Part shown: one piece after another, positions 1 through 12,569 of the stretch | Layout of the letters: every line of letters begins with the position of its first letter | Numbering within the stretch: position 1 is the first letter of the stretch | Assembly: GCF_910592395.1 (NCBI RefSeq) | Contig: NC_088316.1 | Span: forward strand, 248,001 to 312,000 | Length of the DNA stretch: 64,000 nt | Source of the DNA: Lineus longissimus | Taxonomy: Eukaryota > Nemertea > Pilidiophora > Heteronemertea > Lineidae | Direction: 5' to 3' | Made by a program: the position numbers and the translations under genes | Notes under the pieces: model-generated | Database searches by the model: none | The model's input: the letters and a program-made list of their open reading frames with translations, nothing else | What the model was told of the DNA's origin: nothing

Positions 1-89
1 ATTCCGCTCTCCCCAGGCCCGATCCCTGTGAACTGCCTGACTCTGCAGTCAAAGAAGTGATTCCGCTCTCCCAAGCCCCGATCCCTGTG
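1..89. repeat. 59-bp tandem duplication at window edge
   Basis: The motif attccgctctccc, followed by a shared gatccctgtg block, occurs at 1 and again at 60. The array may continue to the left of the window. Confidence 0.6.
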
Positions 90-2176
90 TACTTCTACCT
101 ATTTCAGTATTTCATTCCTTCAGATTAAGAGTTTTAGTATATCGTGCATCTTCGTAAGTAAAAGGCCCTCATAGCATTGACCGAGTCTGACCCCTGTCTA
201 GCGAGTAAAAAGTTAACCCCCTCTCTACTAACTATCTGTGCATGTATAATGAGGGTACAATTACTAAACTGGTGTGTGGACTATTTCTAATATCCGATGG
301 TAACCAGGTATTCTTGCCTAAAGTAAATCTTTTATCCTCAGATCGTCTTTGACAAGTAGCAGTGCTCTCTTTTCTCCCTGAGTATTGAAATCCTATTCCA
401 ATAAATCCTAATAGACAGGTCCGCATTCCCCGGATGAAACTTTGAGATCCCTTTTACAGGTACAATTTATTTCTAAGAAGGCGCATCACATCATTTGGCA
501 AAAGGTATTCTATTCTTGGAGACGTAAATCTATTTTCAGACGGTGACACCTTACTCCTCTCTTGTCCCATCCTAAAATCTGTCCACCATGTCAAAATTCC
601 TCACCAACAGAGCGAGTCAAATCTGCCTGTCGTAACTCGATACAATGCATGGACATCAAGCTGATAATCCTGACAGCCACCGCCTCCCATTGACAGTGTC
701 AATCCTGACTGCCCCATCTGTCTCCAAATCCTACACGAATATGTCTGAGTCTTAGTATCACTTGTCCCTGCTGTAGGTCTATGATTGTCTAGAGCAGGTC
801 ACATGGCCACATCAAGGTTAGGTATGCCATCTTCACACAGTCCCCCCCCCCCTCCAGATTCGCTGATATCCAGCTAAACATTTTGCTTGGCGTGGGTTCT
901 AGATTTTTCTCCATACACAATCTTCTATCATATGAATTGTCGTGTGTGTAGTGGAGTCTAACTAACGAATGCTAAACAATAATCCTCATTCCTTTCAGCA
1001 ATATTTTCATGAACTTTTTGTGAAGTGTTTTTCAGATCGATCTGGCCAAAGGTACCTGGCTGACCTCATGTCTCCTAACTGTAATAGTGTGATGACAAAT
1101 AGTAATGTTACACAGTCCTGGGCAGCCGGCATCATAGTTGATCAGCTTTAGTTGACACAGCTAAAGAGCTACTGTTTCTTCAGCATTAGGCCAAGCCAAA
1201 GGATAATCGAGTGTTGTGTCACACCACTATGTTTTGATGTGATCTGGTCACATTCCTGAGCTCAACCAAGTACCTCACCAAAACGATATGAAAAACACGT
1301 TATTATGGTATGTTTGGCCAAATGTTTCGAATGAGTCTCAAGTTGCATGCGGCGATGTGTATTCATGGCACCTTTAAAGGTGAAGTAGAAGGAGATAATG
1401 TGTGTCAGCACACTGCCAGCCCCATATTATCCCTGAACTCCTCCTTTAAGAATGCTGCCCTCTATTGTTGATTCCTTGCACTGATTATTTCAATGCGTCG
1501 TGTGCTCATGGTTATGTTTTCTCATTCGTCACCTGTGACCCCAGGGGAAAGTAAGTGTTGTCGACCTTGACCTTTCACCTCCAACTTTACGTCTTCAAAT
1601 CTCATTCAATTCTATCATTTGTTATTTTTACGTCTTAAAATGACTTCAAAAATCTTAAAAAGCTGTGAATGTTGACCTTGTGATTACCAAAACAAAGATT
1701 ATGAAACGTGGAGGGGACTCTCTGCCTGATATTGACCTGATCAGCAGGAGGAATTGGTGAGGAAACTCTCCGCGAAACATTCATACTGTCATCTGAAATT
1801 GTCAAGACAACTTCAGACTTGTATTGATTCACAGCTTTTTAGACCAAACTTTGTCATTTCTGGCTGCATCACATCAGCAGTGTTCAACAATCCCAAGAGC
1901 ATGTATGTAATTCAGTATTGCGGCCTGAAACAATGAGGTTCTGTCACTTTGTGTTGAGACATTGGCAGTCTGAGAGCAAGAAGAAGGCGCTTTGAGGTTG
2001 TGAAGGTTAATAGATGTCTCTAGCTAGCAGTTGAAATTGGGAGTGGGGTAGAACATAGGATGTCAGATTCCGATAACCAGGAGATTAGGGGTTAGAAATC
2101 ATTGCAAACGTAGAGTTCGAACACGGTGAATGGATAGGTGCAGTATGGCTTCACAGCTGCTTCTCATCACAACCCA
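90..2176. other. probable ATP8A intron, no gene seen
   Basis: No exon of the flippase or other recognisable coding segment was found. Short open frames here have no family motifs or convincing splice sites. Confidence 0.5.
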
Positions 2177-2828
2177 GAAGGTTTGCCTGCTCTGGGAAGG
2201 CGCTGTGAGACGTACTGAGCTTGGAGGGGAGGGCCACATGACAGTGATGAAGGTTTGCCTGCTCTGGGAAGGCGCTGTGAGACGTACTGAGCTTGGAGGG
2301 GAGGGCCACATGACAGTGATGAAGGTTTGCCTGCTCTGGGAAGGAGCTGTGAGACGTACTGAGCTTGGAGGGGAGGGCCGTATGACAGTGATGAAGGTTT
2401 GCCTGCTCTGGGAAGGCGCTGTGAGACGTACTGAGCTTGGAGGGGAGGGCCACATGACAGTGATGAAGGTTTGCCTGCTCTGGGAAGGCGCTGTGAGATG
2501 TACTGAGCTTGGAGGGGAGGGCCACATGACAGTGATGAAGGTTTGCCTGCTCTGGGAAGGCGCTGTGAGATGTACTGAGCTTGGAGGGGAGGGCCACATG
2601 ACAGTGATGAAGGTTTGCCTGCTCTGGGAAGGCGCTGTGAGACGTACTGAGCTTGGAGGGGAGGGCCACATGACAGTGATGAAGGTTTGCCTGCTCTGGG
2701 AAGGCGCTGTGAGATGTACTGAGCTTGGAGGGGAGGGCCACATGACAGTGATGAAGGTTTGCCTGCTCTGGGAAGGCGCTGTGAGACGTACTGAGCTTGG
2801 AGGGGAGAGCTGCATGACAGTGATGAAG
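2177..2828. repeat. minisatellite, 72-bp unit, about 9 copies
   Basis: Units start at 2177, 2249 and so on to 2753 and differ by single substitutions (for example gagacgtact versus gagatgtact). The unit is 24 codons long and stop-free in several frames, so it generates long repetitive open frames on both strands that are not genes. Confidence 0.97.
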
Positions 2829-3248
2829 AATTGTCTATCTCGGTTCGGTCAATACAGAATATGAGGGTGACCGGGTCAGGATGACCATGCATGGGCCTGA
2901 CCTACTACATGCCAGGATTTACACCACAAAGTTCATTTCTTCTCATATCATACTTTAGATGCTGCATGTGTCCACCTTTTAAGATCACAACACATATATC
3001 ATGTCCGGTAAGAAACACCGTTTGGAAACAGTAGTTGCTTTGCTTTGGAAGATAACTGTACATACATGTATCACCTTAATACCCATCTTATTCAGTCGTA
3101 GTTTGTCGGACAAGATTTGAGGAAGAGTACAGAATGTCAAAAGCAAAAACCTTGGAGACATGTTTGTAGAAATCCAATTTCCTGCAAATGTAACACCTTT
3201 CGTATCTGACATTCTTCATCATTGTCATGCATGGCATTATGGGAGCTG
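2829..3248. other. unique spacer between minisatellites
   Basis: Non-repetitive intronic DNA; no feature recognised. Confidence 0.4.
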
Positions 3249-3708
3249 CAGTTGGTCGCCACTGCCGACTGATATCACCAGTTGGTCGCCACTGCCGACT
3301 GATATCACCAGTTGGTCGCCACTGCCGACTGATATCACCAGTTGGTCGCCACTGCCGACTGATATCACCAGTTGGTCGCCACTGCCGACTGATATCACCA
3401 GTTGGTTCCCACTGCCGACTGATATCACCAGTTGGTCGCCACTGCCGACTGATATCACCAGTTGGTCGCCACTGCTGACTGATATCACCAGTTGGTTGCC
3501 ACTGCCGACTGATATCACCAGTTGGTTGCCACTGCTGACTGATATCACCAGTTGGTCGCCACTGCCGACTGATATCACCAGTTGGTTCCCACTGCCGACT
3601 GATATCACCAGTTGGTCGCCACTGCCGACTGATATCACCAGTTGGTCGCCACTGCCGACTGATATCACCAGTTGGTCGCCACTGCCGACTGATATCACCA
3701 GTTGGTCG
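3249..3708. repeat. minisatellite, 30-bp unit, about 15 copies
   Basis: The unit begins cagttggtcgccactgccga and includes gatatcac. Copies vary at cg/tg/cc positions. It is open in several frames because 30 is a multiple of three. Confidence 0.97.
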
Positions 3709-3844
3709 AATGCATAACAATACTAACCGTAGTGCATAACCAATGTAGTTGGACGTAGAAACTAACAATGTAGTAACTAAACATCTAACTCGAGTACAGA
3801 ATATTTTGTTGATTCTTTCAATCAAAGTGGAGAAGCAAAACATT

Positions 3845-5525
3845 TTGAAACGTGTCCTGGGGTAGAGGGAGCCAAGTAGGGTTTCCTTGGTTGGTGCCAT
3901 AACCTGACCACAACTTGAAACGTGTCCTGGGGTAGAGGGAGCCAAGTAGGCTGTCCTTGGTTGGTGCCATAACCTGACCACATCTTGAAACGTGTCCTGG
4001 GGTAGAGGGAGCCAAGTAGGCTGTCCTTGGTTGGTGCCATAACCTGACCACATCTTGAAACGTGTCCTGGGGTAGAGGGAGCCAAGTAGGCTGTCCTTGG
4101 TTGGTGCCATAACCTGACCACATCTTGAAACGTGTCCTGGGGTAGAGGGAGCCAAGTAGGCTGTCCTTGGTTGGTGCCATAACCTGACCACATCTTGAAA
4201 CGTGTCCTGGGGTAGAGGGAGCCAAGTAGGCTGTCCTTGGTTGGTGCCATAACCTGACCACATCTTGAAACGTGTCCTGGGGTAGAGGGAGCCAAGTAGG
4301 GTGTCCTTGGTTGGTGCCATAACCTGACCACAACTTGAAACGTGTCCTGGGGTAGAGGGAGCCACGTAGGGTGTCCTTGGTTGGTGCCATAACCTGACCA
4401 CATCTTGAAACGTGTCCTGGGGTAGAGGGAGCCAAGTAGGGTGTCCTTGGTTGGTGCCATAACCTGATCACATCTTGAAACGTGTCCTGGGGTAGAGGGA
4501 GCCACGTAGGGTGTCCTTGGTTGGTGCCATAACCTGACCACATCTTGAAACGTGTCCTGGGGTAGAGGGAGCCAAGTAGGGTGTCCTTGGTTGGTGCCAT
4601 AACCTGACCACATCTTGAAACGTGTCCTGGGGTAGAGGGAGCCAAGTAGGGTGTCCTTGGTTGGTGCCATAACCTGACCACATCTTGAAACGTGTCCTGG
4701 GGTAGAGGGAGCCAAGTAGGGTGTCCTTGTTGGTGCCATAACCTGACCACATCTTGAAACGTGTCCTGGGGTAGAGGGAGCCAAGTAGGCTGTCCTTGGT
4801 TGGTGCCATAACCTGACAACATCTTGAAACGTGTCCTGGGGTAGAGGGAGCCAAGTAGGGTGTCCTTGGTTGGTGTCATAACCTGACCACATCTTGAAAC
4901 GTGTCCTGGGGTAGAGGGAGCCAAGTAGGCTGTCCTTGGTTGGTGCCATAACCTGACCACATCTTGAAACGTGTCCTGGGGTAGAGGGAGCCAAGTAGGG
5001 TGTCCTTGGTTGGTGCCATAACCTGACCACATCTTGAAACGTGTCCTGGGGTAGAGGGAGCCAAGTAGGGTGTCCTTGGTTGGTGCCATAACCTGACCAC
5101 ATCTTGAAACGTGTCCTGGGGTAGAGGGAGCCAAGTAGGGTGTCCTTGGTTGGTGCCATAACCTGACCACATCTTGAAACGTGTCCTGGGGTAGAGGGAG
5201 CCAAGTAGGCTGTCCTTGGTTGGTGCCATAACCTGACCACATCTTGAAACGTGTCCTGGGGTAGAGGGAGCCAAGTAGGGTGTCCTTGGTTGGTGCCATA
5301 ACCTGACCACATCTTGAAACGTGTCCTGGGGTAGAGGGAGCCAAGTAGGCTGTCCTTGGTTGGTGCCATAACCTGACCACATCTTGAAACGTGTCCTGGG
5401 GTAGAGGGAGCCAAGTAGGGTGTCCTTGGTTGGTGCCATAACCTGACCACATCTTGAAACGTGTCCTGGGGTAGAGGGAGCCAAGTAGGCTGTCCTTGGT
5501 TGGTGCCATAACCTGACCACATCTT
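3845..5525. repeat. minisatellite, 70-bp unit, about 24 copies
   Basis: The unit contains ttgaaacgtgtcctggggta and is highly homogeneous. Variation is concentrated at a ctgt/gtgt position, and one copy near 4730 is 69 bp. Seventy is not a multiple of three, so the frame rotates through all three phases; there are no stops in any phase on the minus strand, giving spurious frames of 574 and 580 codons. Confidence 0.97.
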
Positions 5526-6746
5526 CTTGTCGGGGCTTGCACTGAGTTTATCGTCAGAGTTCAAATGTGTTTGCTCTGCTCTCTATATTAGTTTTACACA
5601 CATTTTGACATATTCTTCACAAATACAGATATTTTTTTCACTTGTTTTTTTTCTGCTCAAAATGATGAAACATCATCCCCCAAAATTTTTGGGCTTTCAA
5701 AATTTTCAGTAGTTTGAACTTATGAAAAAATTCAACTCTGACGGATGAAAAAATTTCTAAGTCCAAATATTTTTTTCACTTCTTTTTTTCTGCTCAAAAT
5801 GAAGAAACATCATCAGCCCCAAAAAAATGTTGACTTCGAAAATTGTTCAGAATTTTGAACTTATGAATAAGTTGAACAATTTTGGCAGGAAAACCTAATC
5901 ATGCATTTTGTCCCCGGATTTTCAACTTCACTAACGCGACCACCCGGTAACGCGACCATTCAACCTCGGTCCCATGAGTGATCATGTTACCGGGGTTCCA
6001 CTGTAATCTGCCATCTCCGTGTTTGAAGTGTTTCAAATCTCACTGTCACAAATTTTATTCTATGCTTGATTTTGTCCTTCACTCATCTTGGCTTGCTCTT
6101 GTCTTAATCTCTGTGTCTTATTAAAAATTCACTGAAAATGTATTCTGACTGCTGAAGATACAAAACAAATGGTATGACTCGATGCTCTGGGTGACGTTCA
6201 TTCTCCGTTATTAGCCAAGGATGTTGTTCTGCCATATTGGGTGGTTAACACTTGACCACTAATAACAAACCAGTGCAATACGTCTGACAAAGCTGATTAT
6301 AAGACCCACTTGGTACATCATGTCAGAAGACACTAATGTTTTGCTGGCCATGGCCAACATTTGTTGTCATGTGTACAATATCAATAGCATGAAGTAGTGT
6401 TGATCAAATTGCCATAAGCATGGACCATCGTGCACAAAATTAATCGAGGTCAGTTCATCAATGTGCTTTACAAAGCTCACTTGCAAGGTAAAGCACAGCA
6501 GTAGCCATCTGAATGATGACCACCGACAGCCCTAAGAGGAGGCTCCCTTTGCCCTGGCTGTGTTTTGTAAATAGGCTGGAATCGATCCAAAACGACTCCC
6601 TCTTGATGTGTTGGTCTTGATTTGATAACGACCAATGACACGGTATTTCCTTTCAGCAGAAAACGGAAGAAAGCAAAGATGGGATTAGTCCTTGCCAAAC
6701 AACAACAACAACAACAAAATCTCTCATTGTTCATGTTTCGTTGCAG
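5526..6746. other. ATP8A intron with AT-rich diverged duplication
   Basis: Two diverged copies (about 5625-5760 and 5761-5888) share atttttttcact, ctgctcaaaatga and gaacttatgaa blocks in the same order, with a period near 137 bp. No coding exon is seen before 6747. Confidence 0.55.
5932..6005. repeat. palindromic dispersed repeat, copy 1
   Basis: An inverted-repeat block: cccggtaacgcgaccatt is followed about 15 bp later by the diverged inverse gtgatcatgttaccggg. A second, shorter copy lies at 6981-7023, so this is a dispersed element rather than unique DNA. Confidence 0.6.
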
Positions 6747-6832
6747 ATTGACGGAGACTGCACGTCTGCTGAAGAATGTATTCAGCAGGTCGTCATCAAG
6801 ACTTCCCCAGGGCCAAACGGAACAGCAACCTC
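6747..6832 (+). CDS. ATP8A: ATP8A-like exon (antepenultimate type, C-tail)
   Basis: The acceptor is ttgcag at 6741-6746 and the donor is gtaagt from 6833. The first base completes a split codon; then 28 codons read LTETARLLKNVFSRSS and onward, ending in phase 1. Another frame is also open here but does not join the next exon. Confidence 0.87.
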
Positions 6833-9800
6833 GTAAGTTTATCTGTGGCGCCCCTTAGTGTGCAGTTGTATAACTAATGCAGGGCTCGATATCTTAAAGC
6901 CAGATTGTTACCGGTGGCAATCAGTTTTCAGAATCTAGAGCTGCCTACCCTCGGCTATTTGTCAATGTTGAAGTTGGAGTCAACACGACCACCCCGGTAA
7001 CACAACCACTCAACCTCGGTCCGACACCACTGTTGGAGATTTCAACTTTAGGCAGTTGGACAAACAACATTTTGTTTGACAAGTATTGGCAAAACTGCTC
7101 CCCTACTATCAAGACTTGCTCAATACCCTGACAAAATGATACTGAAGTATGCGACAATTTCTACCAAACTCTAAATGTTGTGCATGCTCTTTTTTTTTAA
7201 CTTATGCACGAAGAGTTCCTATAATTTGATGATCATCTACAATTGGTTGAACTAACTGTGATGTTGTTATGATTTTTATGGCATTTTGTTTCGATAAACA
7301 CGCATGCTTTTGAGCAGGATTGTATATTTCATTTCTAATAAGTGACTCCTAGTCGTGCCATCTTGTAACTCTTTGGTGTTGAATTCACAGGGTGTGACAG
7401 AGGCAGATCTTATCCTCATGATGGTAACATTATCAAAGTTGCAAAAACTTTATTTTGCCCAATAAGAGAGGCTTGTAGCTGGTGGTTGGAGTTATATAGG
7501 GTATTCCTGAAAGATCGTCAAGTTGAATTGCTGAATTACATAAGTGGCTATCTTTTGGCATGACGTATCCTCAAACTTGGGAAATTTGAGATATTTTTTG
7601 GTGACACCCTTTGGTAAGAAGTAAAGTGCATGCACCTATCCTGAAAGTTCCTTTCTACGTCCAGTGGTTTAATGAGCAAGTGGTGCAGGCCCAGTCTGTA
7701 GGGGAGTCAGCTCAGAGTAGGCCCATGCTACAGTTTCTTTACATAGAACAGAACTCTAAAGGCCTTCAGCATTTCATCCCTTGATAATGCAATACTTAAT
7801 GATACTTCTTGGGCAACATGGCGTAAAATAACAAATAGCTTGTGTTTGATACACGGCATTAAACCAATGTGGATATAAGCCTCAAGCCACCGCTGAACTG
7901 AGACAGACCTAAATATCACACTTGGAATAATCGCCCATATATCTCTAAAATGATTCCTTGTTTGTGGTTCGGGCTAGTACTAGTAGTTTTGTTTCATTTT
8001 CTGATTGCGATTTTTGCCTTTTAGTTTTAGTGCGATATCAGAACAAGTCTGACTGCAGTATCTCTGTGATCTATTCCCAAGAACATTGTAAGTTCTTTGA
8101 GCAATCTCCAATAGGTACAAAGAGGGGACCTGGTTAGATGCATGGAAAACAACATCGTTTGTGCTATCTGGACAGCTCAATGCTGTGATGACTTGATGTG
8201 TCAAGAGGGAGATAGGAAACAGCCTGTTTGTACACAGGCCGTGCGGTTTCAACTCTTGGCGTGGGATGATATTCAAACAAGGAATAGACACTGTACTGGA
8301 CAGAAGTGACTTTTGCTACATTCTGCAATACAAGACTTGTCATTCTCGGGCAAGGCTGACCCACAGCCCCACACAGTGTGGAAATATTGGGTCTTAGGGA
8401 CGATTAGACTTCTGGCTCAGAAAGAGTCTATTGTTGTGTCATGTAACAACACGACCTTGAGATATGACGTGACCTAACAAGGATGGCAAATCCTATATTA
8501 CGTCTGATGAGCATTTCAAACATGAAATATGTTTCAGACTTGTTGACTTGTATGTGGCATGAGTAGAGGGATGTTACTTCTGACTACTACAGCTGGCCAG
8601 CTTAGGGTTAGATAGCAGGGAACATATAAGAAAGCATGAAAGCCTTGTGGCCTGTATTTGATGAGTAAAAGAGGAACATGAAGTTGCTGTATGACTGCAT
8701 GCCCATCCTGGTAGACAGGGAACTAGTCAGCAATGTGTGCATTCCTCAAACTGGATCAGCTACCAGGTTTGCGAGACCTCTCCTCAAACCAGAGATTTCT
8801 GTGGCTGCGACCTGCAAGGTTGCCTTGACGACATGATGATTGATTGTGATTGAACAGTCGACGGCCACTTGTCAATCACATCATCATATTGGCATGGCTT
8901 GACCAGAGACATTGGCCTGTAATGCCTTGAAAGTAAGTATAAGGAAGAAGTCATAGTAGTGTTGCAGGTCACAGTGGTAGAAATATGTTTTTTACGCAAT
9001 ATTCTGTTTATGCTGAATGCTTTAGCTGGCATGATTGAGGCGCTGCACTTCCAGAAATTCAGGTTTTGTATCCGGCCATTCTGGTGAATGTTGGGTAATC
9101 ATAACCAATCCTGCATCTAACCTCGTTCCCACAAGCAATAATCATCACCGCTACCTCCACTCAACTGAACACTTTTACTCCCCCACTGAAATCAAAATAT
9201 CAAACTTACAAATTTCTAAGTTTTCTGAATACTACACGACATGCTTTGAATGTACTCATTTGCTTCAGTCAGTAATCCAAGTGTGTTCCTTATTATGGTG
9301 GCCTTGGGTTCGTCACTTAGCTTCAATTGTTGGTTTATTCCAAGTGTGCTAGGGTGTCTGCATCTGTTACCATGGTTACCCGCCTCGAACGACTCAATCT
9401 TAATACTTGAAACATTACGCATACTCCACCAATAACAGTGGTACACAACATCCATTACACAACATCCATTACACAACATCCATTACACAACATACATTAC
9501 ACAACATCCATTGCACAACATCCAGTACACATTGCATTATGCAGAACATTTCTCAACCTGTTCCTCTACGACTGCAACAATATCCCAAACTGATTTTTGT
9601 TACGCGAAGCCATATTTTTGCAGTGTACAAAGGTGTTTCACGGCAATTCTTTTCCATGAACATATATCACATGGAGGTGAAATGTAGCTTTGTTGGAGCA
9701 CTGGCCAAAGAGAATCAGGAATCAGGCCTCAACATATAAACACATGACATTACACTATATAGAGTGGTTTCAGTTGTCAGGCATAACAAATCATTGTTCT

Positions 9801-12569
9801 GCCCTCCAACATGGCTGACCCTCAACACATGAGATACCTTTATACATCACGGCATATTTTGTTCGTCATTTCCTTATTCATAATTAATTTTGTTTTGCAT
9901 TTGTTATTAATTTCATTGTTGTAGCAATTCAAAAACGTAAGTTGTTCCTTAGTGCCTGTAGGTGGTGCCACCTATGTATAGATTGATGGACCATTGTTAC
10001 CTTTAACTTCTCAATTGTAAATTTAAGCTTTGCATGAAGAGCGTGCTACTCCTGTGCCTGTGGCCACATCTCCTGTACCTGTGGTCACATCTCCTGTGCC
10101 TGTGGCACATCTCCTGTGCCTGTGGCACATCTCCTGTGCCTGTGGTCACATCGAATCATGATGATCATTCAGTTTTAACCCTTTACCGGACATTGCCACT
10201 ACTTCATATTTACATGAGATGGCATATGACATAAGACAACATTCCATGAGTATTAAAGGCAGCATGGTACAAGAGTGGTCCTACTCGTGTTTTCTTTCCA
10301 TTTGGTTGGTGTTGGGTTAGGAATTTGGAGATTTTTTATGTTGATATTTGTTGGGTCGGAACGTTTTGGTTGAAATTGTTTTTTTATTTGGTGTTGATGA
10401 TTACAACTTTTGAAGAGAATGTGTTTGGTTTTTTATTGACACAAACACACTTCCTGTTTGATTTCACCTATTTCCCGATGAGCACCGCCTCTTGCAGTGG
10501 CAATAGGCCCATTCATGCTAGTTTCAGAAAATTCCCCCTTGTAGTTTTTGATAGCATCACAATCCAAGGGATTGTCTCTTAAGCACCGAGCCACTTTGCC
10601 AACTTCTATTTTTGAGTACACTTCACAGTAAAACAACCTATGCTGGGACATGGAATGCTTCCCAAGCACTCTGCATGTATTTGTATAGAGAATGTGGCTG
10701 ATTTATTGGCTTTTGTTGTGGATATTTGACCATGGGGGATTTCCTGTTTATTAGGATACCTTCAAATCATAAAATATAGCTTGAATGTTTATCATTGTCA
10801 GTCATCTTGGAGACCTTTGTTAGATTCTTGTCATTTTCATATCTGTTCATATATTGGTAGCTGACTGAGGTCACCAGATGAGGTCAGCTGGCCTCTCGGG
10901 TAGTCAGCTGATCTGAGGATCTCATTCTAAGTGACAGTTTCAGATGGGACCCTGTCACGCATTAGTACTGACCAAATCCATTTTGTATGAAATATATACT
11001 CTACCTTATCTCTCTGAGGTAAAGACCATCTTGCTCATGTGACCGCTCACATCTTATCACTTATCAAGTTGATCAATCATTTTGGACTAAAAACCAAAAC
11101 TATTTATTAGTTTTGTCTTTGATTCAAGTTATAAAATCAGTTTGAGCTGCCGATGTTGGCAGACTGTTATTTTAAGTATGAAAACTGTGATTTTTGCAGA
11201 CAATTCACATGATTTCTTGTCTCTTTTCAGACGGGTACGCTTTCTCTCAGGAGGAACATGGAGTTGTTAGTCAGGTACGTTGTAGCCAGAAACAAATAGA
11301 GGAGTGTTGTCGATTCCAAGCTGTGAGAGTGGGACAGAGCAGCACCAGACACTTCCATTGTATATTAGACAATGAACATTACATGTCTGTTGGAAATTTG
11401 GGTTTTATTTGGAATTTATCTGCCATCTGCCATCTTGGTAGAAGCAGATGATATCTGCCATCTGCCATCTTGGTAGAAGCAGACGTTCGCACGTACGTAC
11501 ACAGTGTAGACATTGTTGTGTTTTCTGGCTGGTAACTGAGATGGTGGATTCAATGAAGAGCAACCTGAATCGCAATAGGCCCTTTGCAAGATACGCCGGT
11601 ACTACCTAGGATCGGGAAAACAAAACTTATAACAGTAGGTTTTTACTGTTAATGACGCAAGACAAGGCCTCTCAAGCCATTGTTTGGCGTCTTTTACCGT
11701 GAAGACCTCGTGTAAAGGTTTATTGAGCCTCTGTACGTTATGTTCTGGATACATGAATTGTTTTACAGATTTATATATTCTATGTTGTGGTAGATAGTTG
11801 ATTTTCTGGAATATTCCGATCCACAGCTTTTCTGCCAGTGTTCTACTTCACGTTACGATCACTCCTAGTCCTATCATCTGTCTATGAATTTTATCCATTT
11901 CCAATAGTTTCACAATATCTTTTAACTTATCTTTTAGAATTGGTTTTAAAACTTTTCTGCCGCCCTGTTTGAATGTGTGATGTTTGGGTAATGTGTCATG
12001 TCACAGTACACCTTGCTACAGTAGTGCCACCATCCCTGTTGCTACCACACCACAAGTACACGCATGATAGACTGGCACGGATCAGGAGGGGGGTCCATCG
12101 GTCACCCTAATTCAAGAAGATTCTTTGAAATAGACCGTGGAGACTCTAATTACATAGATGCTCAAAAAGCATCTGTGTGCCTCCATATTTGAGAAAATTC
12201 TTTGAAATTGACCTTGAATTTTTAATGATTTTGGAGAGAAAAAATTGACCTGGGTGTGGCCATTTTTCTGAGGCACCCCCCCCCCACACACTTTCGTGCC
12301 AGCTCTGATGAGTGTGCTGAACTGCTTTCCAAGTTAGTAAACTGTATTGTCCAAGCCCAGCATCGTTGTGGACAAATTCAACGTAGGAATATGATAAGCA
12401 AATCAAACTATTTATATCTGAACTTGTCCAAGTAGTGATGGTATATCTTATCTCCACTCCAATGCCATCTATGAACGGCAGTGCAACATTAAATATGATG
12501 TTACTTTCATTGCAGGCACAAGTTATACGAGCCTATGATAGTACAAAAGCGAAACCAGAGGGCCTATAG
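6747..12569 (+). CDS. ATP8A: ATP8A1/ATP8A2-like phospholipid flippase, C-terminal end (3 exons)
   Basis: The exons are 6747-6832, 11231-11274 and 12516-12569. They join in frame and encode the end of a P4-ATPase, which moves aminophospholipids from the outer to the cytoplasmic leaflet of Golgi, endosome and plasma membranes. Recognisable pieces are LTETARLLKNVF, HGYAFSQEEHGVVSQ and VIRAYDSTK, which closely match the cytoplasmic C-tail of vertebrate ATP8A1/ATP8A2. That tail is known to be autoinhibitory. HGYAFSQEEHG looks nearer to ATP8A2 and LLKNVF nearer to ATP8A1, so this may be the single invertebrate orthologue. The 10 transmembrane segments and the catalytic DKTG region must lie before the window: I found no exon with the preceding VEEVQELE-type sequence between 1 and 6746. 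The end after AYDSTK is short and divergent (AKPEGL). Confidence 0.88.
6981..7023. repeat. palindromic dispersed repeat, partial copy 2
   Basis: Shares caacctcggtcc and accccggtaaca with the block at 5932-6005 but lacks the second arm. Confidence 0.55.
9444..9531. repeat. 14-bp tandem repeat, about 6 copies
   Basis: The unit is acaacatccattac, with substitutions in the later copies. Confidence 0.85.
10050..10152. repeat. 20-21-bp tandem repeat, about 5 copies
   Basis: Repeats of tcctgtgcctgtgg plus (t/c)cacatc. Copies are 20 or 21 bp, so the array is frame-shifting and non-coding. Confidence 0.85.
11231..11274 (+). CDS. ATP8A: ATP8A-like exon, HGYAFSQEEHGVVSQ
   Basis: A 44-bp exon between tttcag (to 11230) and gtacgt (from 11275). 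The split His codon (C from the upstream exon, AC here) restores the conserved H-GYAFSQ motif, which fixes both frame and junction. It ends in phase 0. Confidence 0.9.
11418..11487. repeat. 35-bp direct duplication
   Basis: The block containing catcttggtagaagcaga occurs twice in tandem in the intron before the terminal ATP8A exon. Confidence 0.75.
12516..12569 (+). CDS. ATP8A: ATP8A-like terminal coding exon
   Basis: The acceptor is tgcag at 12511-12515. The exon reads AQVIRAYDSTKAKPEGL and stops at TAG 12567-12569. The RAYD-T-K motif is the end of the ATP8A autoinhibitory tail. Confidence 0.9.
   Translation, partial: AQVIRAYDSTKAKPEGL

Larger units (their letters stand above)
7024..11230. 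other. ATP8A intron
   Basis: Long intron between the first and second exons in view. Apart from two short tandem repeats (near 9.5 and 10.1 kb), no coding, RNA or mobile feature was recognised. Confidence 0.5.

Noticed and set aside
2099-2892. Overlapping 196-244-codon repetitive frames on both strands
   Set aside because: They are translations of a 72-bp minisatellite (24 codons); present in several frames and both strands with no unique domain.
3237-3717. Repetitive 153- and 185-codon frames
   Set aside because: 30-bp minisatellite; no independent coding evidence.
3088-5564. Frames of 437, 574 and 580 codons on the - strand
   Set aside because: Produced by the 70-bp (and 30-bp) minisatellites, which lack stops; open in all three - strand phases and with no start context or domain.
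6747-6832. Alternative reading IDGDCTSAEECIQQVV of the first ATP8A exon
   Set aside because: It is open and looks plausible, but only the LTETARLLKNVF frame matches the flippase and joins in phase with the HGYAFSQ exon.
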